A stretch of DNA of 64,000 nt from Prevotellaceae bacterium (GCA_031271815.1 JAISVA010000033.1:1-64000); one strand, 5' to 3'; positions 8,469 to 17,586 are shown, numbered from the stretch's first letter. The notes: generated by a model from the letters alone, not told the origin. Made by a program: numbers and translations.

Positions 8469-9419
8469 ATGGGATTATTTGACTTTTTTTCCAGAGAAAA
8501 AAAAGAGGACTTAAACAAGGGACTCGAAAAAACCAAAGAGAGCGTATTCTCGAAGATTGCACGTGCCGTTGCCGGTAAATCCAAAGTAGATGATGAGGTA
8601 TTGGATAACCTCGAAGAAGTGCTTGTTACCTCTGATGTTGGGGTGGAAACTACCCTCCGCATCATCGAAAGAATCGAAAAGCGGGTGGCAAATGATAAAT
8701 ACGTCGGTACGGACGAACTGAACAATATCCTGAAAGAAGAAATTGCCGCACTGCTGGAAGAAAACAATACACAGGACGGAGACAGTTTTACCATTCCCGA
8801 AACCGACGGCCCGTATGTGATTATGGTTGTCGGCGTGAACGGAGTGGGAAAGACTACCACCATTGGGAAATTAGCCAATCAATTCAAAAAAGCAGGAAAA
8901 AAAGTCTATCTCGGAGCTGCCGATACATTTCGAGCTGCCGCTGTGGAGCAGCTGGTTATCTGGGGCGAGCGGGTTGGCATTCCGGTTATCAGGCAGAAAA
9001 TGGGTTCCGATCCCGCGTCTGTCGCTTATGACACACTTTCTTCGGCAAAAGCGAATGGCGCGGATGTAGTCATTATTGATACTGCCGGTCGTTTGCACAA
9101 TAAAATCAACCTGATGAATGAATTAACCAAAATCAAGCAGGTAATGCGCAAAATCGTTCCCGATGCCCCCCACGAAGTGTTGCTTGTACTGGACGGTTCT
9201 ACCGGTCAAAACGCTTTTGAGCAGGCGAAGCAATTTACGAAGGCAACCGAAGTAACTGCATTAGCCATCACCAAATTGGACGGAACAGCAAAAGGCGGTG
9301 TAGTTATCGGCATTTCCGACCAGTTTAAAATTCCCGTAAAATATATCGGAGTAGGAGAGGGGATTGACCATTTGCAAGTGTTCCGCAAGCGGGAGTTTGT
9401 AGATTCGTTGTTTAAATAA
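8469..9419 (+). CDS. ftsY: Signal recognition particle receptor FtsY
   Basis: 316-residue SRP receptor GTPase that docks ribosome-SRP complexes at the inner membrane. It starts with a short basic/amphipathic helix (MGLFDFFSREKKED), followed by the helical N domain and then the NG GTPase domain: P-loop GVNGVGKTT at residues 122-130, the DTFRAAAVEQL motif, DTAGRLH, the specificity motif TKLDGTAKGG and the closing YIGVGEGIDHLQVF. It lacks the long acidic A domain of E. coli FtsY, as is normal in this phylum. It is first in a run with an antitoxin, a PIN toxin and rimO; ftsY and rimO are neighbours in many Bacteroidales. Confidence 0.95.
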   Translation: MGLFDFFSREKKEDLNKGLEKTKESVFSKIARAVAGKSKVDDEVLDNLEEVLVTSDVGVETTLRIIERIEKRVANDKYVGTDELNNILKEEIAALLEENNTQDGDSFTIPETDGPYVIMVVGVNGVGKTTTIGKLANQFKKAGKKVYLGAADTFRAAAVEQLVIWGERVGIPVIRQKMGSDPASVAYDTLSSAKANGADVVIIDTAGRLHNKINLMNELTKIKQVMRKIVPDAPHEVLLVLDGSTGQNAFEQAKQFTKATEVTALAITKLDGTAKGGVVIGISDQFKIPVKYIGVGEGIDHLQVFRKREFVDSLFK

Positions 9420-9458
9420 GAACTTAACTTTTTATATTATAATTAAAAATATCATATT

Positions 9459-9623
9459 ATGGAATCTACGGAAAAAACAGTTTTTAGAAGAACAGTAAGT
9501 AAGCCTCTTGGTAAAAAGAAAAATCCGGAACAATTTAAAAGGTTATCGAAAGCGGGAGAATTTATGAAAAAATACCCCAATGGATTTCTTACCATTGTGG
9601 ATATGAAGGCGGTAATGAAATGA
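9459..9623 (+). CDS. Small antitoxin-like protein paired with PIN toxin
   Basis: A 54-residue basic protein (starts MESTEKTVFRRTVSKPL, ends TIVDMKAVMK). I call it an antitoxin from position: its TGA overlaps the PIN gene start in an ATGA junction, the usual coupling in type II toxin-antitoxin pairs. I cannot assign it to a named antitoxin family, and no ribbon-helix-helix or AbrB signature is evident. It is too small to be noticed by length alone, but the translational coupling supports it. It starts 39 bases after the ftsY stop. Confidence 0.6.
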   Translation: MESTEKTVFRRTVSKPLGKKKNPEQFKRLSKAGEFMKKYPNGFLTIVDMKAVMK

Positions 9624-10051
9624 CGATCAATGATATGCATTATTTGATAGATACCAATATATTTCTCTTTTATATATCAGATTCTCATTTTTTAGATGAG
9701 AAAGTACGGGAAATTACAGAAGATTACGAAAATCAAATTTATATCAGTTCCGAAAGTGTCAAAGAAGTTATTCATTTGTTTCAGACAGAAAAAATAAAAA
9801 CGAAAAAATGGAAAACCTCCCTTGATATTTTAAATTCGATTGAAAATGAATTGGGTTTTACGATTGATTACGTAAAAAACGAACACTTAAGAACGTATGC
9901 ATCTCTTTTGCGTGTGGAAAATCATATTGATCCTACTGACCGGTTAATTATAGCACAAGCGATAACCGAGAAAATTCCGCTTATCATTAATGATAGAAAA
10001 TTCGAACATTATCGAAGACAAAAATTGCAATTTATTTATAATCAAAAGTGA
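9620..10051 (+). CDS. PIN-domain toxin (VapC-like)
   Basis: 143-residue PIN-domain protein, a probable Mg-dependent endoribonuclease. The acidic residues expected of the fold are present: Asp11 in YLIDTNIF, Glu45 in ISSESVKEV, Asp107 in HIDPTDRLIIAQA and Asp125 in IINDRKF. The LIDTN opening and DRLIIAQA are diagnostic. I use the first ATG because it overlaps the upstream stop by four bases. Its own TGA overlaps the GTG start of rimO, so the pair sits seamlessly inside the ftsY-rimO operon. The cleavage target is unknown. All key residues are intact, unlike the decayed PIN gene at 21109-21519. Confidence 0.82.
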   Translation: MTINDMHYLIDTNIFLFYISDSHFLDEKVREITEDYENQIYISSESVKEVIHLFQTEKIKTKKWKTSLDILNSIENELGFTIDYVKNEHLRTYASLLRVENHIDPTDRLIIAQAITEKIPLIINDRKFEHYRRQKLQFIYNQK

Positions 10052-11349
10052 AAAGGATAAACACCATAGACATAATCACCCTCGGCTGTTCCAAAAATCT
10101 GGTCGATTCGGAAATGTTAAGTCGCCAATTGGAAGCGAATGGCTATCAGGTAACACATGATTCGGAAAAGCCCAAAGGCAGCATTGTGATCATCAATACC
10201 TGCGGTTTTATCGGCGATGCGAAGGAAGAGTCGATCAATACCATTCTGCAATTTTGCGAATTACGGAAAAAGAGAAAGATAAGCAAACTCTACGTGATGG
10301 GCTGCCTTTCGGGAAGATATATAAAAGAGCTCCCCGCCGAAATTCCGGAAGTAGATAAGTTTTACGGTAAATTTAACTGGAAAGAACTTATCGCAGACCT
10401 TGGAAAGAGCTACCTTCCCCGGTTAGCGTTGGAACGCACATTGACAACTCCTTCTCATTATGCTTACCTCAAAATCTCCGAAGGCTGTAACCGCACCTGT
10501 TCTTACTGTGCAATTCCGATTATTACCGGTCGCCACCACTCGCGACCGATTGAGGAGATTGAAGAAGAAGTGAAATGGTTAGTCGGTCAGGGAGTAAAAG
10601 AATTTCAACTGATTGCACAAGATCTTTCTTATTACGGGATGGATTTGTATAAATCGTTAAAGCTGCCTGAACTTACGGAGCGCATTGCCGATATAAAAGG
10701 TGTGGAATGGATACGGCTACACTATGCCTATCCTGCAAAATTTCCGCTTGATTTGCTGAAAGTCATTCGCGAGCGCGAGAATGTTTGCAATTACCTGGAT
10801 ATTGCCTTACAGCACATCAGTGATAATATGTTGCAAAAAATGCGGCGGAATGTTTCCAAGTCGCAAACGCATGATCTGATTAACCGCATTCGCGGGGAAG
10901 CGCCCGGCATACATTTGCGCACTACGCTGCTTACCGGGCATCCGGGCGAGACGGAGGAGGATTTTGAACAGCTGATGGAATTTGTCCGGAAAACCCGTTT
11001 CGAACGTATGGGCGTTTTCCCGTATTCGGACGAAGAAGGAACGTATGCAAACCTGAATTATGCCGACGATATTCCGTTTGAAGTAAAACAGGCGCGCGTG
11101 GACGGGCTAATGGCTGTTCAGCAAGATATTTCACTGGAAATAAACAAGTCGAAAGTCGGACAGACATTGAAAGTAATCATTGACCGTGAAGAGCCCGATT
11201 ACTATATCGGACGAACCGAATTCGATTCGCCCGAAGTAGATCCGGAAGTGTTGGTTTCCAAAGAAAAAGAATTACAGCCGGGAAATTTTTATGACGTGAA
11301 GATCACCGGAGCCGAAGAGTTTGATTTGTATGGGAAAAGCGAATGTTGA
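10048..11349 (+). CDS. rimO: Ribosomal protein S12 methylthiotransferase RimO
   Basis: 433-residue radical-SAM enzyme that adds a methylthio group to the conserved Asp of ribosomal protein S12. The N-terminal UPF0004 domain carries Cys14, Cys52 and Cys86 for one 4Fe-4S cluster. The radical-SAM motif CNRTCSYC (Cys147, Cys151, Cys154) binds the second, and a C-terminal TRAM domain follows (about residues 365-433). The start is a GTG (GTGA overlap with the PIN stop); the family begins at this point with MKRINTIDIITLGCSKNLVDSE. It is the last gene of the ftsY run and is followed by a large palindrome. Confidence 0.94.
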   Translation: MKRINTIDIITLGCSKNLVDSEMLSRQLEANGYQVTHDSEKPKGSIVIINTCGFIGDAKEESINTILQFCELRKKRKISKLYVMGCLSGRYIKELPAEIPEVDKFYGKFNWKELIADLGKSYLPRLALERTLTTPSHYAYLKISEGCNRTCSYCAIPIITGRHHSRPIEEIEEEVKWLVGQGVKEFQLIAQDLSYYGMDLYKSLKLPELTERIADIKGVEWIRLHYAYPAKFPLDLLKVIRERENVCNYLDIALQHISDNMLQKMRRNVSKSQTHDLINRIRGEAPGIHLRTTLLTGHPGETEEDFEQLMEFVRKTRFERMGVFPYSDEEGTYANLNYADDIPFEVKQARVDGLMAVQQDISLEINKSKVGQTLKVIIDREEPDYYIGRTEFDSPEVDPEVLVSKEKELQPGNFYDVKITGAEEFDLYGKSEC

Positions 11350-11366
11350 AAACACGACATCTTAAT

Positions 11367-11530
11367 AAAAGAGGCTGTCTGAAAAGAACGCGGATGACAC
11401 GGATCTTCACAGATAACAAACGAATAGGAATTTTATATGTAACTAATTATCAATGATATAAAAATTCGTGTTCATCTGTGTTATCTGTGTCATCTGCGTT
11501 CAAAAAGACTTTTGAGACAGCCTCTTTTTT
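11367..11530. repeat. Long palindromic repeat, family B, copy 1
   Basis: 164-bp imperfect palindrome with ends AAAAGAGGCTGTCT and AGACAGCCTCTTTT. Inside are words such as GCGGATGACACGGAT and their complements. It lies between the convergent genes rimO and ppx and could terminate both. A near-identical copy is at 61868-62041, with shorter or diverged relatives at 26943-27075 and 32141-32190. Confidence 0.8.
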
Positions 11531-11539
11531 ATTATCCGG

Positions 11540-12445
11540 TTAATTTTCCAGGTATTTCAAAAACATCTTATTAACAATCCCATCGGTAATATTGATTGAA
11601 GGAACAATAATTTCTTCGATTTGCATTGCATTGGCGGCATCCGTGAAAATATGGGCGGCAAAGTCGATTACTTCCGCACGGTCGCGCTTGATTCGGTATT
11701 TCTTCATTCGCGCTTCGGTCGTGAGCGGTGATAATTCCTGGCGCAGTCGTTTGAGCTGCTCAACATTTACTCTGTTGCCGTCTTTTTTCTTCAAAAGCAA
11801 CTTGTTTAATTTGTTGATGTTCCCGCCCGAACCGACCAACTTAAAAGTCGGATATTCGGCGCGTAATTCTTGCAGCTTAGCAATAAACATATCCATCTCT
11901 TCCTGGTCGATCTTATTGTTCATCATTCTTACCGTACCAATATTGAAAGAGTGCGAATAGACCAGTTTCCCGGAGTGAATCAGAGAAATTTGCGTACTTC
12001 CGCCACCTACATCCATATACATATAATCGGCTTCCTGTCCCAATTCGCGTTCGATGTGTGTTTCGTAAATGATGCTTGCCTCCTCTTCGCCGTCAATTAT
12101 CTCAATCTCAATACCGGTATTTTTTTGTATAAGCCTGGCAATTTTTTCGCCGTTTTTTGCATCACGCATAGCCGACGTGGCACAAGCCCTGATGTTGATA
12201 ACCGGAAAAATTTTCAGCATCTGGCGGAAAGATTTCATCAAGTGCAGCAGTTGTGTGATTTTTTCGCTCGAAATTTTTCCCTGAGTAAAAGCATCTTCTC
12301 CCAACCGAAGGGGAAAACGAACAAGAAGGTCTTGCGAAAGGGACACGGAATTATCAAACGGATCTTTTTCTATGCTTTTTACAACCAGCCGAACGGCATT
12401 TGAACCGATATCAATAGCTCCGAAATATGTGTTATTATTCATCAA
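11540..12445 (-). CDS. ppx: Exopolyphosphatase (Ppx/GppA family, short form)
   Basis: 301-residue ASKHA-fold phosphatase expected to remove terminal phosphates from polyphosphate (and possibly pppGpp). The first phosphate-binding loop AIDIGSNAVRLVV and the second YMDVGGGSTQISL are clear, and VGSGGNINKL follows. Only the two actin-like domains are present; the C-terminal HD-like extension of the roughly 500-residue enterobacterial enzymes is absent, which is common in Bacteroidota. It starts 8 bases after the ppk stop on the same strand, so polyphosphate synthesis and breakdown are co-expressed. Confidence 0.9.
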   Translation of the reverse strand: MMNNNTYFGAIDIGSNAVRLVVKSIEKDPFDNSVSLSQDLLVRFPLRLGEDAFTQGKISSEKITQLLHLMKSFRQMLKIFPVINIRACATSAMRDAKNGEKIARLIQKNTGIEIEIIDGEEEASIIYETHIERELGQEADYMYMDVGGGSTQISLIHSGKLVYSHSFNIGTVRMMNNKIDQEEMDMFIAKLQELRAEYPTFKLVGSGGNINKLNKLLLKKKDGNRVNVEQLKRLRQELSPLTTEARMKKYRIKRDRAEVIDFAAHIFTDAANAMQIEEIIVPSINITDGIVNKMFLKYLEN

Positions 12446-12453
12446 TTATTCAA

Positions 12454-14484
12454 TTATTTTATATTTTGACTGTAATATTTATACAACTCTTCATGCGAAC
12501 GGAAAGGCACTTCGCCGGCAACGATTTGATTGGCTCCGCTACCGTCTGTAATGCGCGCTTTCAGGTTGTCTTTCAATCCGTATTCAATAATCATCTTCAA
12601 TTCACGCTGTATTTTTTCGTCAAAAACAGGCGTCAATACCTCTACCCTTGTGTCGAAATTGCGGGCAATCCAGTCGGCAGACCCCAGGTAATACTTTTCC
12701 TTGCCACCATTGCCGAAAATAAAAATGCGCGAATGCTCGAGGTAACGGTCAATAATACTTTTTATGGTTATGTTGGAACTGATGCCTTTAATTCCGGTAA
12801 TGATCGAGCAACTTCCTCTGACCAGCAATTCGATTTTCACTCCCGCAGCAGAAGCCTCATACAATTTTTTGATAATCTCCGCATCCGTAACGTGGTTCAA
12901 TTTACATTTTATATAGGCGGTTTTTCCTTTTTTTGCATTTTGAATTTCATTGTTTATCAATGATTTAATGCTTGATCGCATTGTAAGAGGCGAAACCAGC
13001 AGCTTTTTGAAATTGTGTACAATATACGGTTTTTGAATAAAAGAAAAAACCTCATCCACTTCTTTTATAATGTTTTTGTCGGCAGTCATCAACGTTAAGT
13101 CGGTATAAACGCTGGCGTTTCCTTCGTGAAAATTTCCGGTGCTGATGCAGGCAATATTTCCTTTTTTACCTTTGATAAGTGTGAGTTTGGAATGAATTTT
13201 CAACCCTTCGATACCCAGTATCACGTGTACGCCGGCTTCACGCATTTTTTGCGCCCAAAGAATATTGGAAGCTTCATCAAAGCGTGCCAGAATCTCAATT
13301 ACTGCCGTTACTTTTTTGCCGTTTTTAGCAGCACAAATCAACGTTTCGGCAACCGACGAATTGTTAGCCAACCGGTAGAGTGTTATCTTGATGCTGTCCA
13401 CTCCTTTACTGATAGAAGCTTCGCGGAGCAAACGAATGTAGTTGGAAAAGCTAAGAAAAGGATAGTGTAACAATATGTCTTTTTGCTTTATAACTTCTAT
13501 CACACTGTTGGATTCCATAATATCGGGAACAAACAGGGCATCCCATTCCGGGTATTTCAATTCACTCCGCTTGCAATTGGGGAAAGCCATCAGGTCTTTC
13601 AAATTATGGTAACGGCTGCCGGCGGTTATGCAGTCTGTCTTCCGGACATCAAGCGTTTTCTGAATCTGTTTCAACAAATCGGCAGGCATATTCATATCGT
13701 AAATAAACCGGACGGTATGTCCCCATTTACGATTCTTGACCGCTTTGCTCACCTTTTTCATCGTATCGCCCGGATCGAGGTCAACGTCAATTTCGGCATC
13801 TTTGGTTACTTTGAAAGAATAGCCGTCAAATTGTGCATAGGGTTGATTGACAAAGATTTGAGGCAGACAGATACGTATTACATCATCAAGAAACATAAAC
13901 GTTTTTCTGTTGGGATCTTCGCTCTGGATTTCAATAAATCGTCCTAAAATACCGGTTGGGATTTCGATCAGCGCATATTCTTTTTGTCCCGAAACCGTGA
14001 GCATGCGAACGGCTAAATAAACATTTTCGTCGTTGATGTCCTTGAAATTCGAATTTCTTAAAAAAATACGCGGATGAAAGTATAGATTCAGTTTTTCGGA
14101 AAAAAGCTGTAAGATTTTCTTTTTCTGCATTTCGTTGATTTGCGATTCATTCAAAATGCAAATGCCTTGCTTTTCAAGTTCGGATTTTATGGTATTGAAT
14201 GTCTCTTCAAACTCAACGGAGTATTGTTTGTATAATTTGAGAATTTGCGACAATGTTTCCTGTGCTGTCTTCTTTTCCTGCCTTTGCAGATTTTCGATTC
14301 GATTGAGCAATGCAACCCTGACACGAAAAAATTCATCCAGGTTATTGGAGTAAATTCCTAAGAAACAGAAACGTTCAAGCAACGGAACCGTTTTATCCTG
14401 AGCCTCTTGCAATACTCTGTGGTTGAAATACATCCAACTGATTTCCCGCTCTAAATACAGATTTTTTTCTTGCCTGCTTCTCAT
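12454..14484 (-). CDS. ppk: Polyphosphate kinase 1
   Basis: 676-residue PPK1, which reversibly makes polyphosphate from ATP. The N-terminal domain begins LEREISWMYFNHRVLQEA, a standard PPK1 start. The two phospholipase-D-like catalytic domains include VTAVIEILARFDEASNI, the autophosphorylated-His segment GLKIHSKLTLI and the STGNFHEGNA segment, with GSADWIARN near the C-terminus. It leads the ppk-ppx operon and diverges from the pst operon across a 206-base spacer with Pho-box-like repeats. Confidence 0.96.
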   Translation of the reverse strand: MRSRQEKNLYLEREISWMYFNHRVLQEAQDKTVPLLERFCFLGIYSNNLDEFFRVRVALLNRIENLQRQEKKTAQETLSQILKLYKQYSVEFEETFNTIKSELEKQGICILNESQINEMQKKKILQLFSEKLNLYFHPRIFLRNSNFKDINDENVYLAVRMLTVSGQKEYALIEIPTGILGRFIEIQSEDPNRKTFMFLDDVIRICLPQIFVNQPYAQFDGYSFKVTKDAEIDVDLDPGDTMKKVSKAVKNRKWGHTVRFIYDMNMPADLLKQIQKTLDVRKTDCITAGSRYHNLKDLMAFPNCKRSELKYPEWDALFVPDIMESNSVIEVIKQKDILLHYPFLSFSNYIRLLREASISKGVDSIKITLYRLANNSSVAETLICAAKNGKKVTAVIEILARFDEASNILWAQKMREAGVHVILGIEGLKIHSKLTLIKGKKGNIACISTGNFHEGNASVYTDLTLMTADKNIIKEVDEVFSFIQKPYIVHNFKKLLVSPLTMRSSIKSLINNEIQNAKKGKTAYIKCKLNHVTDAEIIKKLYEASAAGVKIELLVRGSCSIITGIKGISSNITIKSIIDRYLEHSRIFIFGNGGKEKYYLGSADWIARNFDTRVEVLTPVFDEKIQRELKMIIEYGLKDNLKARITDGSGANQIVAGEVPFRSHEELYKYYSQNIK

Positions 14485-14560
14485 CTTTTATAAAAATATT
14501 ATGTCTTAGTATATTTTTGCAAATAAAAGTTATTGTTGTTGCTTCGGGGTTAATATTATG

Positions 14561-14577
14561 TTTCATTTATGTTACAT
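14561..14577 (-). promoter_or_regulatory. Possible Pho box facing ppk
   Basis: Read on the minus strand, TGTAACA and TGAAACA follow each other with an 11-base period. This is the same heptamer type as the repeats facing pstC, and it lies 77-93 bases upstream of the ppk start. Two half-sites only, so support is moderate. Confidence 0.45.
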
Positions 14578-14619
14578 TGAAACATCTGATCCTTTCCGTT
14601 TGTTCATTCTTTTCTGATT

Positions 14620-14665
14620 TGTAATAAAACTGTAACATAAATGTAATAATTAGACTTTACTTTTG
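14620..14665 (+). promoter_or_regulatory. Pho-box-like repeats and promoter of the pst operon
   Basis: Three heptamers, TGTAATA (14620), TGTAACA (14631) and TGTAATA (14642), repeat with an exact 11-base period. The E. coli Pho box is likewise a direct repeat of CTGTCAT-like heptamers spaced 11 bases apart. A -7 element TACTTTTG follows at 14658-14665, and the repeats cover the -33 position, as in an activator-dependent promoter. The sequence fits control by a PhoB-type regulator; no such regulator gene is in this window. Confidence 0.7.
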
Positions 14666-14690
14666 TATCCGGCTGTAAAACAGTGTAAAT

Positions 14691-15887
14691 ATGAAACGAT
14701 TTTTAGAGAAATTAGTAGAGGGAATTTTAATGATTAGCGGAAGTTTGACGAGCGTTGCCATTCTGTTAATCATTATTTTTTTATTTAAGGAAGGAATTGG
14801 ATTATTTAACAGTCCGGAAGTAGAAAAAGGATATGTATTAAGCGTCAGTCAAGCCAATCCGGTCAATTCGCTTTCTCCTTTGGAAGTAAAAGACATTTTT
14901 GATGGAGAGATTACCAATTGGAAGCAGGTCGGCGGAACCGACGAGGAAATTATGATTTTCCGTTTCGATGACATTTTTAATTATTATCCGGAAGAAGAGA
15001 TGGGCGAAAACTATGAATTTTTGCCTGATAAATTAAGCAGCGTAGTTCAAGAACATGCAACTATCATTGCTTTTTTGCCCGAAAAATACCTGTCGGTTAG
15101 TTTTCAGGGAAAGTTATTGGACAAAAAAAACATTTCACCGTTGGACTTTTTCTTTGGGAAAGAATGGTTTCCAACATCTGCTCCCGTAGCGCAATATGGC
15201 GTTTTACCGCTGATTTTGGGTACGCTTTGGGTCAGTTTGGGCGCGATCCTGATTGCATTGCCTTTTGGATTGGCAGTTGCCATTTACCTGGCAGAAATTG
15301 CGGATGTGCGAATGCGTAAAGTATTAAAGCCGGTCATTGAGCTGCTGGCGGGTATTCCTTCCGTTGTATATGGCTTTTTCGGATTGGTGGTTATTGTTCC
15401 GTTTCTTCAAAGCCTGTTCCGGTTGCCTGTGGGCGAAACCGCTTTGGCCGGGAGCGTTGTGCTGGCAATTATGGCGCTGCCGACGATTATCACGGTTGCC
15501 GAAGATGCCATTCGCACTACGCCGCGCATAATGAAAGAGGCAAGTCTCGGATTGGGTGCAAACCATTGGCAGACGATTTACCGCGTCATTTTACCTTACG
15601 CCCGTTCTGGAATTTTAGCTGCTGTTGTATTAGGCATCGGTCGTGCTATCGGTGAAACGATGGCGGTATTGATGGTAACGGGAAATGCCGCGATCATTCC
15701 TGCCACCTTGCTTGAACCTGTCCGGACCATCCCGGCTACAATTGCAGCCGAGCTGGGCGAAGCGCCTGCCGGAGGGGCGCATTACCAAAGTCTCTTTATG
15801 CTGGGTTGCGTTCTTTTCGTTATTACATTGGTACTCAGTGTCGCTGTGGAAATTATTTCCGGAAAAAGAAGTAGCAGGGGAGTTTGA
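14691..15887 (+). CDS. pstC: Phosphate ABC transporter permease PstC with PstS-like insert
   Basis: 398-residue inner-membrane permease of the Pst phosphate importer. TM1 is at about residues 15-35. Residues 45-160 form a periplasmic insert not found in short PstC proteins (about 320 residues); it contains LSPLEVKDIFDGEITNWKQVGG, which closely resembles the corresponding stretch of PstS binding proteins. The usual permease core follows from about residue 165, including the EAA loop (EASLGLGANHWQTIYRVILP) and GRAIGETMAVLMVTGNA. Long PstC forms occur in Bacteroidota. No pstS gene lies in the operon or elsewhere in this window. Confidence 0.92.
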   Translation: MKRFLEKLVEGILMISGSLTSVAILLIIIFLFKEGIGLFNSPEVEKGYVLSVSQANPVNSLSPLEVKDIFDGEITNWKQVGGTDEEIMIFRFDDIFNYYPEEEMGENYEFLPDKLSSVVQEHATIIAFLPEKYLSVSFQGKLLDKKNISPLDFFFGKEWFPTSAPVAQYGVLPLILGTLWVSLGAILIALPFGLAVAIYLAEIADVRMRKVLKPVIELLAGIPSVVYGFFGLVVIVPFLQSLFRLPVGETALAGSVVLAIMALPTIITVAEDAIRTTPRIMKEASLGLGANHWQTIYRVILPYARSGILAAVVLGIGRAIGETMAVLMVTGNAAIIPATLLEPVRTIPATIAAELGEAPAGGAHYQSLFMLGCVLFVITLVLSVAVEIISGKRSSRGV

Positions 15888-15921
15888 GAAATTAAGAAAT
15901 TAAGGAATTAATATAGGATAG

Positions 15922-16779
15922 ATGAATAAAAAAAATATCATACAGTGGTTTACATTCGGGATTTTTCGGGCATTGAGTTATCTTGTTGTACTTATTCTGT
16001 TTTTTATACTCGGATTTATTATTTACAACGGAATCGGAGTTATTTCGTGGGAGTTTCTGACAGGCTTTCCCGAAGATGGAATGACCAAAGGAGGAATTTT
16101 ACCGGCAATTGTAGGAACGCTTTGTTTAATGGCTGGAAGTATGATTTTCGCTTTCCCGGTAGGTGTAATGTCCGGCATCTACATCAATGAATATGCGGGA
16201 AATAACTGGGCAGTCAAGTTTATTCGTATTATGACCAACAATTTGAGCGGCATCCCGTCGATTGTCTTCGGGTTATTCGGTATGTCGTTGTTTGTGAATA
16301 CGCTTGGCTTTGGCGATTCCATTCTTGCCGGCTCGTTGACGCTCGGATTACTTGTATTGCCGCTGGTGATACGGACAACAGAAGAAGCGATGAAGGCAAT
16401 TCCCGATTCATTTCGTACGGGAAGTTTGGCGTTGGGCGCCACCAGGTTGCAGACTATCTGGCGCGTAATTCTGCCGATGGCTTTCCCGAATATCATCACC
16501 GGGTTAATTCTTTCGGTAGGTCGTGTTTCGGGCGAAACGGCTCCGATTCTCTTTACGGTGGCCGCTTACTTCTTGCCGAAATTACCGGCAAGTATATTTG
16601 ACCAGGTAATGGCATTGCCATATCACCTGTATGTGATTTCAACCAGCGGAACAGACATTGAAGCCTCGCGCAGTATGGCTTACGGAACGGCTCTTGTGCT
16701 TATTTCTATTGTCTTACTGATTAATATTCTTGCCAATTCCCTGCGGAAGTATTTTGGCAACAAGGTAAAAACAAATTAA
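15922..16779 (+). CDS. pstA: Phosphate ABC transporter permease PstA
   Basis: 285-residue second permease subunit of Pst. Six hydrophobic helices are visible, with the motifs GIYINEYAGNN, NLSGIPSIVFGLFG and VIRTTEEAMKAIPDSFR. The EAA coupling loop SLALGATRLQTIWRVILP and GRVSGETAPILFT also fit. It follows pstC by 34 bases; the short AT-rich spacer (GAAATTAAGAAATTAAGG) resembles the spacer in front of phoU. The length is normal. Confidence 0.94.
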   Translation: MNKKNIIQWFTFGIFRALSYLVVLILFFILGFIIYNGIGVISWEFLTGFPEDGMTKGGILPAIVGTLCLMAGSMIFAFPVGVMSGIYINEYAGNNWAVKFIRIMTNNLSGIPSIVFGLFGMSLFVNTLGFGDSILAGSLTLGLLVLPLVIRTTEEAMKAIPDSFRTGSLALGATRLQTIWRVILPMAFPNIITGLILSVGRVSGETAPILFTVAAYFLPKLPASIFDQVMALPYHLYVISTSGTDIEASRSMAYGTALVLISIVLLINILANSLRKYFGNKVKTN

Positions 16780-16816
16780 TTTGTTTTTGGATTTACTATT
16801 TTAGATTTAGAAAATT

Positions 16817-17581
16817 ATGGATGAAAAAAAGATAAAATTAGAAGCAAAAAATGTCAATTTTTATTACGATGATTTTCACGCATTGAAAGGAATCAATATG
16901 CAAATTGAACAAAACTCGGTAGTGGCGTTTATTGGTCCTTCCGGGTGTGGAAAATCCACTTTTTTGCGGCTGTTCAATCGAATGAACGATCTGATTGACG
17001 GTACACACCTGACCGGCGAGTGTTTGCTTGACGGCAGGGATATTTACGATAAAAGAGTGCACGTGGATGAATTGCGCAAAAATGTAGGAATGGTGTTCCA
17101 AAAACCGAATCCGTTTCCGAAAACCATTTTTGAGAACGTGGCTTACGGCTTGCGCGTGAATGGCGTGAAAGATGAAAAGTACATCAAGCAGCGTGTAGAA
17201 GAATCGCTGCAAAGCGCCGCATTATGGGAAGAAGTGAAGGATAAGCTGAAAAAGTCGGCATTCGAGCTTTCGGGCGGACAACAGCAACGTCTTTGTATTG
17301 CACGCGCCATGGCGATTTCACCGTCCGTATTGCTGATGGACGAACCGGCATCGGCGCTCGATCCGATTTCAACTGCCAAAATAGAGGAGCTGATTCACGA
17401 GTTGAAGAAAGATTATACCATCGTTATCGTAACGCACAATATGCAGCAAGCTGCACGCGTAAGCGACAAAACAGGTTTTTTCCTGTTGGGCGAACTCATT
17501 GAATACGACCAGACAAAAAAAATATTCCTCAACCCGGAAAAAGAATCCACACAAAATTATATTACGGGAAGGTTCGGATAA
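16817..17581 (+). CDS. pstB: Phosphate ABC transporter ATP-binding protein PstB
   Basis: 254-residue ATPase that powers Pst uptake. Walker [10 protein letters not shown] is at residues 40-48, a Q-loop sits in [11 protein letters not shown], the signature is [14 protein letters not shown], Walker B is [13 protein letters not shown] and the H-loop is [13 protein letters not shown]. The [17 protein letters not shown] segment is diagnostic for PstB. It lies 37 bases after pstA and ahead of phoU, as usual. Confidence 0.96.
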   Translation: MDEKKIKLEAKNVNFYYDDFHALKGINMQIEQNSVVAFIGPSGCGKSTFLRLFNRMNDLIDGTHLTGECLLDGRDIYDKRVHVDELRKNVGMVFQKPNPFPKTIFENVAYGLRVNGVKDEKYIKQRVEESLQSAALWEEVKDKLKKSAFELSGGQQQRLCIARAMAISPSVLLMDEPASALDPISTAKIEELIHELKKDYTIVIVTHNMQQAARVSDKTGFFLLGELIEYDQTKKIFLNPEKESTQNYITGRFG

Positions 17582-17586
17582 TTAAG

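Noticed and set aside
11870..12963. Long plus-strand open frames opposite ppx and ppk
   Set aside because: No start context or family similarity; the minus strand holds the convincing polyphosphate genes.
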